Shown here piece after piece: positions 13,301 through 25,180 of a stretch of 64,000 nucleotides of DNA. A program made the translations under genes and the position numbers. The first letter of the stretch is position 1. The number at the start of each line of letters is the position of its first letter. The notes under the pieces were generated by a model. The model was given only the letters and a program-made list of their open reading frames with translations, ran no database searches and was not told where the DNA came from. Source of the DNA: Pelodera strongyloides (lineage: Eukaryota; Nematoda; Chromadorea; Rhabditida; Rhabditidae); the NCBI GenBank assembly GCA_036852015.1, contig JAANDG010000017.1, positions 248,001 through 312,000 on the forward strand, in the 5' to 3' direction.

Positions 13301-16213
13301 TAGCTTACATAGTTTGGGTTTCATCCGACCCCTCTTTTTTTCGCTTTCCACCCCAAATTTACAAATGTGTGTATTACCCGTTTTTTTACCATAAAATATT
13401 GCTGACGACACTTAGTTAGAAGTCTTAATTGGTTACTGTATGTTATTTGCCAGTTCAGTTTCACGGGGTGATCAAGAGCGCTGGGCGCAGTTTTTTTGCC
13501 ATAGGCAATCAATTACATCGGATATACATCGAATCAATAATTAGATCGCTAAATTATTAATCACTTTAGGAATCTGCCCCACCCACCACATCGCATATTA
13601 GTAACGAGACACCGGCTGGCAAAGTTATGGCCTCGGCGGTAAAGCCAAACAATCGACCGGTTGGTTCTTCTTAAATTTGTACTGCTTAAAAACGACCTTA
13701 CTTATTGCTAGAGAGTAACGCACAGTTTCTTTTATATAGATATATATGTGTTTTTGGAATGCATATGGGCATGTTTCTAATATGTGTTTTTACCGTTGTA
13801 ATGCACTAGGACTAGGTTGGGCTACTAATTGTGTCCAATAATTAATAATTAACTTAAGTTCTAATTCCAGGGCATCGATGTCACTCCACCGCGTTCTCAA
13901 CAACGCAAGACGGATAAGACACAGTTTGACGATGTTGTTTCGGAAAAGAAAGGTGAATTATTGAGGGGATTCTTAGTAGTGTTACGGTAGTTGAAAAATT
14001 GCTTCACTTTCATTGCTGGTTAGGCGCTGGGGGCTGTGCATCATAGTGGTGTAAAAAACATATCCAGGGACACATATACAGTGGGAAGTTTCTGAAATCC
14101 GTAGTAGTGGGAACTCCACTCCTATTCTTTATTGATAAAAAAGGCTCATGACACGAAAGGTCGATCTAATTTTAATTTTTTCCCCTTTTAGATCCCCCAA
14201 TGAAAAACGCGGAAAAGAAGAAGAAACTGAGCTTGAGGTGAGCAAGCACTATGTTTCTCTGTCCAACGTTATTCCTATTTCTTGTTCTCTGCGTCTTGCT
14301 ACGTTTCTCTGTCTAACTCTCACCCACTCTCTGTTTTCTCTGTCTTCGTATCCTATAAATCTCTTTCTCTGTCTGCACCTTTAGTTCTCTCTGACTGTTC
14401 CTCTCTCCCCTCTCTCTCTCTCTCTCTTCCTTCCTCGCTCAATTTTTATTTTAAAAGATCCTCATTTCAGGCTGAAGTTAAAAGAATCGCGTCACGACGG
14501 TGGTAGTACGAGGCACAAAAGGCCACCTAAAACCGCATCCGTTGATCAGAGTACAGATTACAGGTAACGCGTTTCAGATTTACGAGACTGGTATAAACTT
14601 CTTTGAGCTAAGCTTTCACTAGCGTGACAGTGAGGGCCCCAATATTTTTGCGTCGATTTTACTTATGATGGGTTGCTTCGCGTGGGAAATCTACCTCCTC
14701 TTACAAGAAATCGTATTTAGATCAATGCCGTCAGCCGGACCGTCTTCTAGTGGGGATGCTGTCCCCACATTGGGGAAAGTGAGACTTGTCTCACACGAGG
14801 AGGCATTTGGCAAGGTATGTTGCGTATTCCGTGACATACGTTTAAAAAAGCAATTCATTGTATAGGTCATACATAGAATTCTGAATAATGATATTGCCCA
14901 AAGTCTCAGCTTGTCGCGCCTCTTACCTACACGGTGCGAGAACCAAAATTTCGCTTCCATAACTTTATATCCCCAAAAACTTTTAAATTAAAAAGAGTGG
15001 CACAGTTAGAGGTGAAACTCTAAAAACTGCCTTTCTTCGAATCGGAAGTTGTGTCTCCGCCGCTGCGAACTGGCGCGGAGGCATATATTGATTTCCTTCT
15101 ATTGATTTCCACCCACATAGGTGTGTGCTTGTGATAATAAATGTTTAAGTGTTTAAATAACCGCGTGGTAATCCCGGTCAACTTATTTAAACTTTCCTAC
15201 TTTCTTGTTTCAGGTAGAATCCAAGACGAACAACAACAGCGAGCGATTGAGTGATTATTATCCTGTATCGGTAAATGTATCTTTTTTGTTCTTATCTTTT
15301 GATTTGGATTTTGAAAACAACTGATTCCTGTCCTTGCGTAGAATCATGTAAAAGAGAGACAGAGAGAGAGAGAGAGATTGGATTGAATAATATATTGCAA
15401 CACCTACTTGTTTTTTGCAAACCTCAATGTAATATTCCTTAGAGTCTTAGATTCCCCTAGCCAATTAGTGATATCTGATATGATTATCAGTGTACCTTAA
15501 TGCTTTAGAAAGACCAATACGTTCGCTCATATCGTGCTGCAAAATCGCCATTGAAGGTGGCATCAAAAACAGGGTAGCGTTTTCTTACTAGTGCTAGCTT
15601 TGACCGCTCGTAGAGTTTACCGGAGAGATGCATTGACCGTAGTCTCTTCGACTTTCCTGGTGATATTCACGTCGCTAATGACCCACAGTTAGTGTCAAGG
15701 CCCAGGCCCACTAACAAAGTCCAACCCTCTTTTAGGACACTAAACGGTTTGCTATTAGCGGTGGGACGCTCAACCAAAAGGAAGTTGTATGAGACTACGG
15801 TAGGCCATAGGATCTATGAGGGGATAACTCTACGTGCGGTAAAATCGAGCATTCTACGATCTTGTTTGGTTTTTTTCTGTAAAAAAAACAAACAAGATTA
15901 CCTAATCGTGATTGAATCGTGGATGGTGTGATTTTCAAATACTCGCATTGTTATTGTATTTTCTGTAACCGCTAATCTAATTGCTTGTTAACATTTTAGT
16001 TCAAATGATGGCCGAGATCAGAATTCTCCATTTGTGACAAAGGAAATGTTGAGAAATGAAGGGTTCCGCATCCGAAGCACAACGCGAGGGAAACCAGCCA
16101 GCGAGAAGAGGAAGAAGAAGGTTCGTCCTTTGCCTTTTAGGAATACTGTAATCGCTTTAAAGCGAGTTGACATGTGGTTTGCGAACGTATGTGTACGTTC
16201 GAACCCCATGTGA
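7353..16213 (+). CDS. Type I single-pass membrane protein, unrecognised, 24 exons
   Basis: Function unknown. Exons: 7353-7416, 7713-7831, 8117-8244, 8650-8799, 9444-9509, 9684-9764, 10177-10276, 10584-10694, 10919-11007, 11171-11265, 11571-11630, 11948-12071, 12351-12453, 12581-12637, 12827-12981, 13169-13262, 13570-13659, 13871-13952, 14192-14237, 14471-14563, 14721-14814, 15214-15270, 15509-15573, 16000-16213; 2337 nt, 778 aa. Exon 1 is a signal peptide (MCILLLFVIWFSLNN). The ectodomain, to about residue 378, is cysteine-containing with N-glycosylation sequons NGT, NRT and NSS. A hydrophobic segment, WLLPILIIFALILLFCLLLV, lies near 382-401. The tail of about 375 aa is basic and rich in S/T/P, with a QPVPYPYAQYPQQP stretch and several lysine clusters (KKKK, KRKKK). 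The start is fixed by the signal peptide. Every junction is in phase; exon 16 uses an acceptor 11 bases inside a stronger-looking one. The final stop is by read-through of 16120 and may be wrong if another exon follows. Confidence 0.75.
7846..8045 (+). repeat. GT-rich microsatellite in intron 2
   Basis: Degenerate GTGTGT/GCGTGT sequence filling most of the intron between exons ending 7831 and starting 8117. Short ORFs rich in C and V across it are repeat artefacts. Confidence 0.85.
14279..14433 (+). repeat. Pyrimidine (CT-rich) tract in intron 19
   Basis: A CTCTGT/CTCTCT-rich stretch between exons ending 14237 and starting 14471. It is another long pyrimidine tract close to an acceptor in a plus-strand gene. 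Confidence 0.8.
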
Positions 16214-17314
16214 TATATCCAATCAGTCTACCTACAGCCAAAAATTTTTGCATATAAAACTCAGGAATTGTATACCGATGCTGTAATAATACTGTAGTAC
16301 GCTAACTGAATTGTTGTGTTGTCAAGCATGACCGTATACTGTATTCATATATTCCTATATAAGAACTATTGCTGATTTTTATGTGTACGGTAGATTGTTT
16401 GTTTGGTTATACTTATTTTTTGGTTAGTGTAATCTCCCCTGTTCGTATTACATTAACAAATAAGGCATAAACCTAAGGCATAATCATAATAATAATAATA
16501 ATAATAATAATAATTTATTCCATAAAAAGATGAGCCAAAAAGACGAAACACATTTACCATAATAACATACAAGGAAGACAAATTAAAATAGTTCTTTTCA
16601 GTTCGTACTGGAATCTGGATGAGGAACCTTCCACGAAATAATATTTCGAAAACAGCGATTAACATTATTTTATCACAATAATAAATTCATTTGTGGAACG
16701 CGAAAATACAATGAAAATTCAGCTGCCGTCTACTACTGTCGAACTGTTTTTTTAGAAACATTGTACACCGTTTGAAACATGTTGTTATGACTGATACTTT
16801 TCCCATTGAAAACGGCATGACACGTGGTTTTGAAGCGTATGCTGGATAAAGCACTTACGTGTATCTTATGCTAATTTATGTGCCCTTCTGTTGTGCACTC
16901 CCGACGGTTAATGCGTAGTGCAGCGTAGAATTTGCATATACACATAATATACAGTACAGTAAAGTATACGTATAGTACTTTAAAATGCAGTAGTCCGACA
17001 ATCTGATCAAAATCCACGTACCATACCGCTTTTAACGTGGCGAGCAATTAACAAAAAGTATGATGTTTATAAGTCTTCAAAGAGATATGATATTCACAAT
17101 TCAGCAAATGTTAGGCGTGAATCTGATAAAGCAAAAATAACATCATGTAACTGTAGACTGTATGTTGGCGTTTATTGTTACGATATTTTTCAACTTTAAA
17201 ATTGGACATAATAAACAAACAAAAACTATCTGAGAAATCAAATATAAAACACACATGATATGTACACTCTTGAGCAATGTTGAGGTGTGCGTGAGACAAA
17301 AAAAAACATAATAA
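16214..17314. other. AT-rich intergenic stretch
   Basis: No supported exon. A (TAA)n/(ATA)n microsatellite lies at about 16481-16514. A start resembling the TTAAAGCGG elements at about 16156 (AAAGCGAGTTGACATGTGG) overlaps the presumed end of the membrane-protein gene. Confidence 0.4.
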
Positions 17315-17478
17315 TTAAAGCGAAGTACCGGCCGGTTTCTGAAACGCATCGTGGACAACTTAATTCTTAAATATTTATGCTAATTCACTCGAATTTAGCT
17401 CGATTTTTTATTCTAATTTATGCTCATGCAGCTGATTTGCTCAATGTGCTTCAAAAACCGGCAGGTATTTGGCTTTAA
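17315..17478. mobile_element. TTAA element, sub-family B (copy 1)
   Basis: Begins TTAAAGCGAAGTACCGGCCGG and ends in the inverted form GGTATTTGGCTTTAA. Other copies are at 33559-33715, 39197-39369 and 53750-53917. It is about 165 bp and non-coding, with an internal palindrome around GAATTTAGCTCGATTTTTTA. It lies downstream of the Pax gene. Confidence 0.75.
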
Positions 17479-17924
17479 CAATTTCTTCAAGTATATAAGC
17501 TCTTGGTTCTTATCACGGTGTAACGTCGTAATTATTAGCTTACCTATGCATATTAAGAAATAAACAATACATGAATAATATTTAAACATAAATTTTTTTT
17601 AACAGAAATGGAAATAATATAGGATTCCACATATCACATGCGAGCTGTCATTCAAGAATAAGGCACAATGGGTGAATAGTCAAGTGAAAAAAAAGTAAAT
17701 CGAAAATGAAATAATTCAAGTCAGATAGAAATTCCACTCTCCAACAAAATACGAGTAAATGGAACAAATTTTAATGTTTTACAGTAGGTTAACTTGCAAG
17801 GGAATATGGGTTTGTTAACCGTGTCCAACATTACTTCATTAGATGGAATTGACTTATCCGGGTGAAATAACTATAGAAAATGTCATGGGAACCATGCGAT
17901 GAAAATGCGAATGAACCATGGGCG

Positions 17925-18070
17925 ATCCCTCCTGGCCCTAGCCCGAAGACGTCGAGCAATTTGTCATCTGGAACTCGTCGCCTCCTGCTCAGGACCTCTG
18001 CGGAACATGTCATAAGCAAACCTTGAAATTGTACTTTGAACTCCCTTGAATAAAGGTGCACGCTCTTGAA
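17925..18070 (+). repeat. Dispersed ~150-bp repeat with AATAAA (copy 1)
   Basis: Shares CATCTGGAACTCGTCGCC, CAGGACCTCTGCGGAACATG and CTTGAATAAAGGTGC with copies at 40255-40400 (same strand) and 59000-59150 (opposite strand), and weakly with 49262-49375. In this orientation an AATAAA lies near the 3' end, so it may be the tail of a retroelement. The Leu/Met ORF on the minus strand is a by-product of the repeat. Confidence 0.65.
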
Positions 18071-18332
18071 GCGTAAAACAAATTTTAAAATTTAAATTTG
18101 TAAGAGCGACCCAAAACAGTAGAATACTATTCCGAAATGTCTCATTGAAATGAGGGCACTTGTTGCTGGGTAAAGTGTAGAGGTAGAGATTCATTAACCA
18201 ACGGCAGGCCAGCTGGGGTAGAATTGTTGAGATAGAAGACGTACTGATCTGAAGCGACGACAGTTATGAAGAATTTAGAGCACACAAGTTTAAAAAAAAA
18301 TACACAATCAAAAAAAGTACACAAAGGTAAGG

Positions 18333-21300
18333 TTACACCAATGTATGACAGCGAATTAAACTTTGTGTGGCCAAAAGACGCGGCCCGACTAGATTTAGGT
18401 TTTGTTTTGTTTCAGTTAGCGTGCTTCCGGACGCTGAATAAATTTCCCAAAAATATAAACCCCAAATCTTAGCCGTCTGGTAATAATAATAAAAACATAA
18501 ACGCAAACGGATTAAAGGCACAAATCAGAGGGACCTCTTACCTAAAGACCCATGGAATGGCCGCTCATTGGCTGGAGACCACCACATTTCTGTAGAAGTA
18601 GACGGTGATTGGGGCGGCGTTGGTTGACATGAAACTAAAATTAAACACATTTAGCTAATTACGCTAACCTAGGCAATTAGAACTTACGAGCGCAGTTTCC
18701 AGTAATACTTTACTGTTGGCGACAGTTGTGAGCCAAATTTGGTGCCCAGATGTGTTTAGTTTCAGATCAAAATATCCCATTGTGAGTCAAATTTGGTGCC
18801 CAGATGTGTTTAGTTTCAGATCAAAATATCCCATTGTGAGCCAAATTTGGTGCCCAGATGTGTTTAGTTTCAGATCAAAATATCCCATTGTGAGCCAAAT
18901 TTGGTGCCCAGATGTGTTTAGTTTCAGATCAAAATATCCCATTGTGAGTCAAATTTGGTGCCCAGATGTGTTTAGTTTCAGATCAAAATATCCCATTGTG
19001 AGTCAAATTTGGTGCCCAGATGTGTTTAGTTTCAGATCAAAATATCCCATTGTGAGCCAAATTTTGGTGCCCAGATGTGTTTAGTTTCAGATCAAAATAT
19101 CCCATTGTGAGCCAAATTTGGTGCCCAGATGTGTTTAGTTTCAGATCAAAATATCCCATTGTGAGTCAAATTTGGTGCCCAGATGTGTTTAGTTTCAGAT
19201 CAAAATATCCCATTGTGAGTCAAATTTGGTGCCCAGATGTGTTTAGTTTCAGATCAAAATATCCCATTGTGAGCCAAATTTGGTGCCCAGATGTGTTTAG
19301 TTTCAGATCAAAATATCCCATTGTGAGTCAAATTTGGTGCCCAGATGTGTTTAGTTTCAGATCAAAATATCCCATTGTGAGTCAAATTTGGTGCCCAGAT
19401 GTGTTTAGTTTCAGATCAAAATATCCCATTGTGAGTCCAAATTTGGTGCCCAGATGTGTTTAGTTTCAGATCAAAATATCCCATTGTGAGTCAAATTTGG
19501 TGCCCAGATGTGTTTAGTTTCAGATCAAAATATCCCATTGTGAGTCAAATTTGGTGCCCAGATGTGTTTAGTTTCAGATCAAAATATCCCATTGTGAGTC
19601 AAATTTGGTGCCCAGATGTGTTTAGTTTCAGATCAAAATATCCCATTGTGAGTCAAATTTGGTGCCCAGATGTGTTTAGTTTCAGATCAAAATATCCCAT
19701 TGTGAGTCAAATTTGGTGCCCAGATGTGTTTAGTTTCAGATCAAAATATCCCATTGTGAGCCAAATTTGGTGCCCAAGTGCGGCTAGTTTCAGAGTTGAG
19801 CAAAATATCCCTGAGAACTTAAAATGACTGCCTTACTTCCTCTCGGTCCCTTATTCCGAAGTATCCTGCTAATCGACGATACACTTGGTACCGTATTGGG
19901 ATCACAGGTTCCGTCAGAGACCAGACGCTCTCGGATTTCCCAAGCGAATAGCGAAGGGTCGGAGAGCTTGAGGGTTCGAATCCTGTCCGCCACCTAGATT
20001 TTGCGAATAAGCAATGATAAAATGCACGATTCAGCAGTTACTGGACCCTTTATGTTAGGGCAGAAGATTATCAGAGAATGAATTTCTCCACGGATGCCTA
20101 TCCGGAAACATCACAATTTAAAACGAAAAAGTCATTTATTACATATCAAAGTTCGCCGCGTTGACATACCAAGGGTGTGGTGACTCGTGGTTTACTTCCA
20201 CCAATTGTTCCCGGCATAATGGTGCCACTTTCGGAAAATCTGAATATTTTTCGGTTAAAATGCTCACATTTTACTTTGGGCCGTTGCACGGACGAGACCC
20301 CACCATGGTAAAATTCCTTGTATGGACTGGGGGTCAAAACGGGGTCCCATTCATACTTTCGTATGGGCCATACTACTTCTTTTAGATTACATTTTTTTAT
20401 ACAGATTTTCCTTCTCTTTCAACACTATACTAATAATCATTTATATTATTCGAAATGCGAAATGTTCATCAGCACACTGCACACATCAGCGTGATTTTTT
20501 TTTGCGTGAAGTAGACTATTTTAGACATAGACTAAATTCAAAAATCGCAAAAATTCGGAGATTACACTATTTGTACCTGTTCAAAATCTTGCTGACACAT
20601 CCATGTGACACACGAAGACGTCTGGAAATGTCGCACGGTCTGACACCTAGAATTTATACATTTATACTACTAATATTCTTCTTTATTGTTCAACGTATCA
20701 CATCTGCGTTGCTCCCGAAGAGAGTATTTTAATTGGTGGTAATTTCCCTTTAGCATTGAGCAAAAAATAAATAACACAATTAAATGGTGTTTTGCATATC
20801 TTACAGTTTCTAGGTAGGATGCCTGGTTATCATAAAATTGTCATCGTACAGTATACACTTGACATAGTTGTAACTTCATTATCTACTTCTCCTGCTGATA
20901 ATTCCAATAGCCCAAAATGAAATTAACATTTAAAATAATTACGATCGAACTAAAAATTTTTTAATTAATCCTGATCATAATTTCTTTATTTTAACCCTGA
21001 TTACCTTGATGTGCCATCTGAACTATTCTAGCTCGTATGGAAATGGGCAGTGGACGTCCGTTGATGAAGACACCACCCAATTGATTTACTTCGCCAAATA
21101 CTGTGGAAGAAGAGGACGTAGAACACTCATCTGGAAACTAACAATTAAGAATCGATATTTGAAAAAATCAATAAATCAATCAGTCAATCCATCGATCTAG
21201 AATCAACAGGCAAATATTATATTATGTTTCCAATAGAGCAACATGGAGTAAATCAACGAAAGAAGGAGAGGCAAAATTCTATTGATTTCCACCCATATGG

Positions 21301-22320
21301 GTGTGCGCTTATGCTAATAAATGTTTAAAGCGAAATGCTAGCCCCTTTGGAAAATTTGCATATGATAAGCAAATCCTATGTATCATACGCTAATTTTATA
21401 CGATTGCCCTGGACGATCGTACAAAATTAGCATAGGACAAATAGGATTTGCTTATCATATGCAAATTTTCCAAAGGGGCTAGCATTTCGCTTTAAAGGGA
21501 CAGGCCCATCAAAATAAACCTACATTTACGATACGTTCATAATGACTATCAAGCATTTTTATTACAATATATACAAACTAAATTTCACCATTATTCGCCC
21601 TAGACAACTTTTTTTCCAATGCGCTCTGCTCAAATGTATACCATAAAACTGCAGATTTCAAAGTTATATATGCAAATTTTAATCGCATTATAATTTCACG
21701 ATAAATTTGCATTGACGACAAGGATATTTGCGGCTCTACGGTATACATTTGAGCAGAGCGCATCGGAAAAAAGTTTTCAATGGCAAATAAATGTAAAATT
21801 TAGTTTGTATATATTGTAATAAAAATGCTTGATAGTCACTATGGACGTATCGTAAATATAGGTTTACTTTGATGGGCCTGTCCCTTTAAATGTTTAAAAA
21901 TAATTTGTCCGCAGCTCTAGTACATAACTGGGTAGGGGTTTGAGTTTGGGGACGTTTTCTTGCAACCAAGTGTGTATCGTGCAACCAAAGTTAGAGGTAA
22001 TCTGGCCAATTGTTTCCCGAGGAGCTCTTCCAAACAAAAATACTATGTGTTTTCGGTTTACGCATTGTTTCTATAGAAGAGAGTATGGAGCGCGCAACTG
22101 AGATTTTATCAGAAACTCACCAGCCAACAGAGGATAGAAACAGAATTCGTGTCCGTATGCTTAAAGTGCGCAAACCTGACTGAGTGTGTGTGTCAACACT
22201 TGTTGTTCCGATGACGTCGTGATAAGCCCCAAGGTGTCCAGTCTGTCCGAAGTCAAGAAGCCCTTGAGGCCCTTGAGGCCCAAGGGTCCACGGTTGAGCT
22301 CCGCCGATTGGTAGATTCAT
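18333..22320 (-). CDS. Paired-domain transcription factor, Pax1/9 group
   Basis: Pax1/9 proteins are nuclear DNA-binding regulators of development. Exons on the minus strand: 22320-22176, 21100-21005, 20646-20577, 20239-20170, 19993-19837, 18634-18542, 18388-18333; 687 nt, 228 aa. The paired domain covers residues 51-173. It begins [17 protein letters not shown], continues [20 protein letters not shown] and [12 protein letters not shown], and ends FAWEIRERL then [12 protein letters not shown]. The [10 protein letters not shown] start and [10 protein letters not shown] end match Pax1/9 better than Pax2/5/8 or Pax6. I see no homeodomain or clear octapeptide. A 48-residue G/P/Q-rich leader precedes the domain, and a serine/proline segment ([16 protein letters not shown]) follows it. 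The start ATG at 22320 and the last exon are uncertain. Intron 5 (19836-18635) is mostly the minisatellite. Confidence 0.87.
18728..19795. repeat. 54-bp minisatellite, about 20 copies, in Pax intron 5
   Basis: Unit starts are at 18728, 18782 and so on every 54 bases to 19756. Two units (19052 and 19431) have one extra base. Each unit contains CAAATTTGGTGCCCAGATGT and TTCAGATCAAAATATCCC. Copies differ almost only at one T/C (GTGAGT/GTGAGC). The last unit diverges at about 19776. The unit is a multiple of three, so both strands show false ORFs. The array lies wholly inside the intron between Pax exons 5 and 6. Confidence 0.97.
21325..21495. mobile_element. TTAA element, sub-family A (copy 1), near-perfect hairpin
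   Basis: Starts TTAAAGCGAAATGCTAGCCC and ends in its complement, GGGCTAGCATTTCGCTTTAA. The arms are almost perfect over about 80 bases around a short centre. The right TTAA (21492-21495) is also the left end of the next element. The second copy is at 42724-42894. It sits in Pax intron 1. Confidence 0.85.
21492..21889. mobile_element. TTAA element, sub-family C
   Basis: Starts TTAAAGGGACAGGCCCATCA and ends GATGGGCCTGTCCCTTTAA. The arms of about 150 bases are near-complementary (TACATTTACGATACGT and its complement near the right end), with inner arms containing ATGCGCTCTGCTCAAATGTA. It is non-coding, lies in Pax intron 1 and abuts sub-family A. Confidence 0.85.
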
Positions 22321-25180
22321 CCGGTTGACTGACGCTGGCAGCACCGTGACCCTGGCAAGTCCATAGCCGTGCCCGCCCTCTGCTAAGCAACCTGTAGGGT
22401 TACGGTAGCCAACTCGCAAATTTGCATACCGGAGGATTAACCTATTTACCATTGGCACTGTACCGGAGGTAAAGCAGTGTCCTACCGCATATGTGCTGGG
22501 AAGATGGGCGCTATCTATGGTCTATGGGACCAGTGCGTATACATAAGGTACATTGCAAATGGTAATTGCCTGTTTTTTAAAAAGAACTGTTGCAGCGGGT
22601 AATGACGTCATTATCTCATTATCGCTTTGGTAGCAGAATACGAGCCGTATATGAGTATACCAACCAGTCCAGCTGCCACAAAACTTTGTCTAACACAAAT
22701 TGCAAGACTAAATCATGCCTTGGCGTGGACCAAGTATCCAAAATCTATCCAAAAGCGTAGACTCTTTATATTTATCTTTTACTGTATATGCGCTAAAACA
22801 ACATGTATCGTGAAGTTACCTTGCTCTAAATTCCATGTCTGTTAAATCCACGATATCCTATGTAACCATCTAACATATTTACCTGTGATTTAATCCATAT
22901 GATGTATGGGTTTACCCTCGGGGGTATCATCATATTTGCTCTCATGTCAGGACACTGTTACTGTGACAGCTACTATATATTTTCCGTAACTAGTACTAGG
23001 TAAATAGAGGCTTATGTCTAGCGTAGTTAAACTGTACGTCTAAGTGTATGGAGGAGTTGCTAGAAAATGAAGCTCTGCTCGTAAGCCATGCAAACAGGGA
23101 CTCAATCCCCAGTAAGGCATTGCTTACACGATAGTTTTTGCTATCGGGGTTTTTTTTCATGATAATTAGAAGCACTCGATAGCCTTTTTTCCTTCGTGAG
23201 CGCGAGGTACCTCGCGACTTAGTTTTCCTAGCTGTCCGTGGAAATCCCCGCAGTAGGACATAATTCCCGTTATTTGCTTTATGTGCTGCGTGATAGTGAT
23301 AGTTTTCTGAATTATTTAAGCATGTGTCTTGTAAACCCTTCGGTTTTATGCCTAGCCCAAGTCAACTGTATAAGTACATACTGCCCTTGTTTCCTTATAA
23401 AGAACACCGCTTCCGGAAGTTGGGGTTAAGTCAACAAACAAATGCGAAAAACGATTAACAAACATGGCGTTTGTGGTGCTACTTTACGCGTTGTCTCGTG
23501 CCGGTACAGTGGATTAGCGCTTAGCGGCGCACCTTTGGTGAGCGGTTCTGTCTCGGTCACTGACTTACTGTAAGCGCGAGGAAAACAAGCTTATGGTTCG
23601 TATCAGAATAAGAATGAGAGAGCTCTTAATGGGTTTTTAGTAGTTTGCATCTTAGAAGTAGGGGTAGCTTTTGTGCTCACATATTGGAGGTTCTTTATAC
23701 AACAACAAAAAACCCGTGGCAGTACATCGGTCTCATTTTAGGAACTTCATGATAAGCTGCCCAATGCGGAGCCCACGTTTCCCTCACACACAGGGTCTTT
23801 TTTCATTTTTCAAAGTTGTCAAGAGCACAATAATAATAATAATAATGATAATAACCACCGTGCGTAATGTGTATGCGCAATAACTACCAACAACAGTAAG
23901 CTACCATACTAATGTCATAAGAGCCATGTACTCACTCACAACTACTGCAATTCCTTATACCAGTAAAAACAATCAATAACCAAGAAAACAACTTTATTAT
24001 TATTAAAAAAGGCAACAAACTATCACAGTGGCATGAATAAACAAACAAAAAACTAAACAGATACACAAACAACTACAAATGTACAGTACAAATTGAGAAT
24101 ACCAGTGAATAGCATGCGCGGCAAGTCACTATAGAAAATTAAACTTAAGTATACCAATAAATTAAATGCATATGTGAACAGAAGAAGAACCAAAAAGGGC
24201 TAAGCGCGCTACGGCACGCGTAGCCCCAATTTATAAGGACGAAAACAGAAAAGCAATACGTTCAAATCTCAAATGCGTTTGGTATGCACCAGATGCCAAC
24301 CTACCGTATGAACAACTTCATTAAACGTTTGAAGTAAATGCTAATTTAGTACAAAATACGGTAGATTTCGTTTTCGTTCCTTCAAAATAGGCATCCCAAA
24401 CAGATTTTTAACCCATTTCTTTTCTGATGCCGCATATACCATTCGAGCGTAAAATACGGACTCTGTTTTCGAGGTACTAAACAAGTCCAACAAATTAATA
24501 AAAAAGAACCCAAAAACGCAGAAGCTACCCAAATAAAATATCGCAGCAATATATTACATATTCTACCTTACCAAATAAATGGTTCTAAATCGAAATGAAA
24601 TACTTTCTTTAAAATTAATTAATACCACAAATAATCTCGAAGATGGACAGTCTTCTTACTCCAATAGCCCTACATAATATACCCCTGAAAACCAAGTCAA
24701 CCTTTTAGACCAACATGTAACAACACCACACAGACTAGATTAATTCAAGACGTCTAGAAACATATTGCTTTAAAGCTACTAATATTTAAGACACGGAAAC
24801 GGAAGCGAAGAAAAAACCCCGATATAAGACACGAGACAAGCAAAACCTAAAGAATAGCATAATATACTCTCTGTTTTATCCGCGAAGGAAGCAAAAGGCA
24901 AAGGATTTATCATGGTGTAAAGAAAACCTTTTACCGTAATAAGTAGTGCGCGGCTATTTAGATGCCAGTGATATGCTATTTGGGAGCGAAAAGCATAGAA
25001 ATGTTACTTCACTGGCCCAGAAAACATACCACGATAACACATGCACTTTCGCCTGCTATAAAATGCCCCTTTTCAAACTGGTAAATACTCAATTACATTT
25101 TTTCATAACTTACACTCTACATACGACGTCTAAACATCCAAAAACAATCCAGCTTACCAGTTTTCCACGCGTCTGACCCT
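22321..25180. other. Intergenic between Pax and ALG7 (head of Pax, tail of ALG7)
   Basis: I see no supported exon in about 2.9 kb. A short hairpin, CCCCAGTAAGGC ... GATAGTTTTTGCTATCGGGG, lies near 23110-23150. Any Pax promoter should lie just above 22320 on the minus strand, and an extra 5' exon or longer N-terminus (the frame is open back to about 22458) is possible. The A-rich stretch at 23900-25180 has nothing recognisable. Confidence 0.4.

Noticed and set aside
18728..19795. Possible CRISPR-like array
   Set aside because: The repeat is contiguous, without spacers, and lies in a eukaryotic intron.
18716..19827. Three long plus-strand ORFs repeating an 18-residue unit
   Set aside because: They are the translation of the 54-bp minisatellite inside a Pax intron. 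No independent coding evidence exists, and two single-base insertions break the frame.
19950..19990. Box B-like GGTTCGAATCC suggesting a tRNA
   Set aside because: It falls inside the Pax exon coding for the last helices of the paired domain. No tRNA fold fits around it.
20322..20732. 136-codon plus-strand ORF
   Set aside because: It is antisense to two Pax exons, with no recognisable domain.
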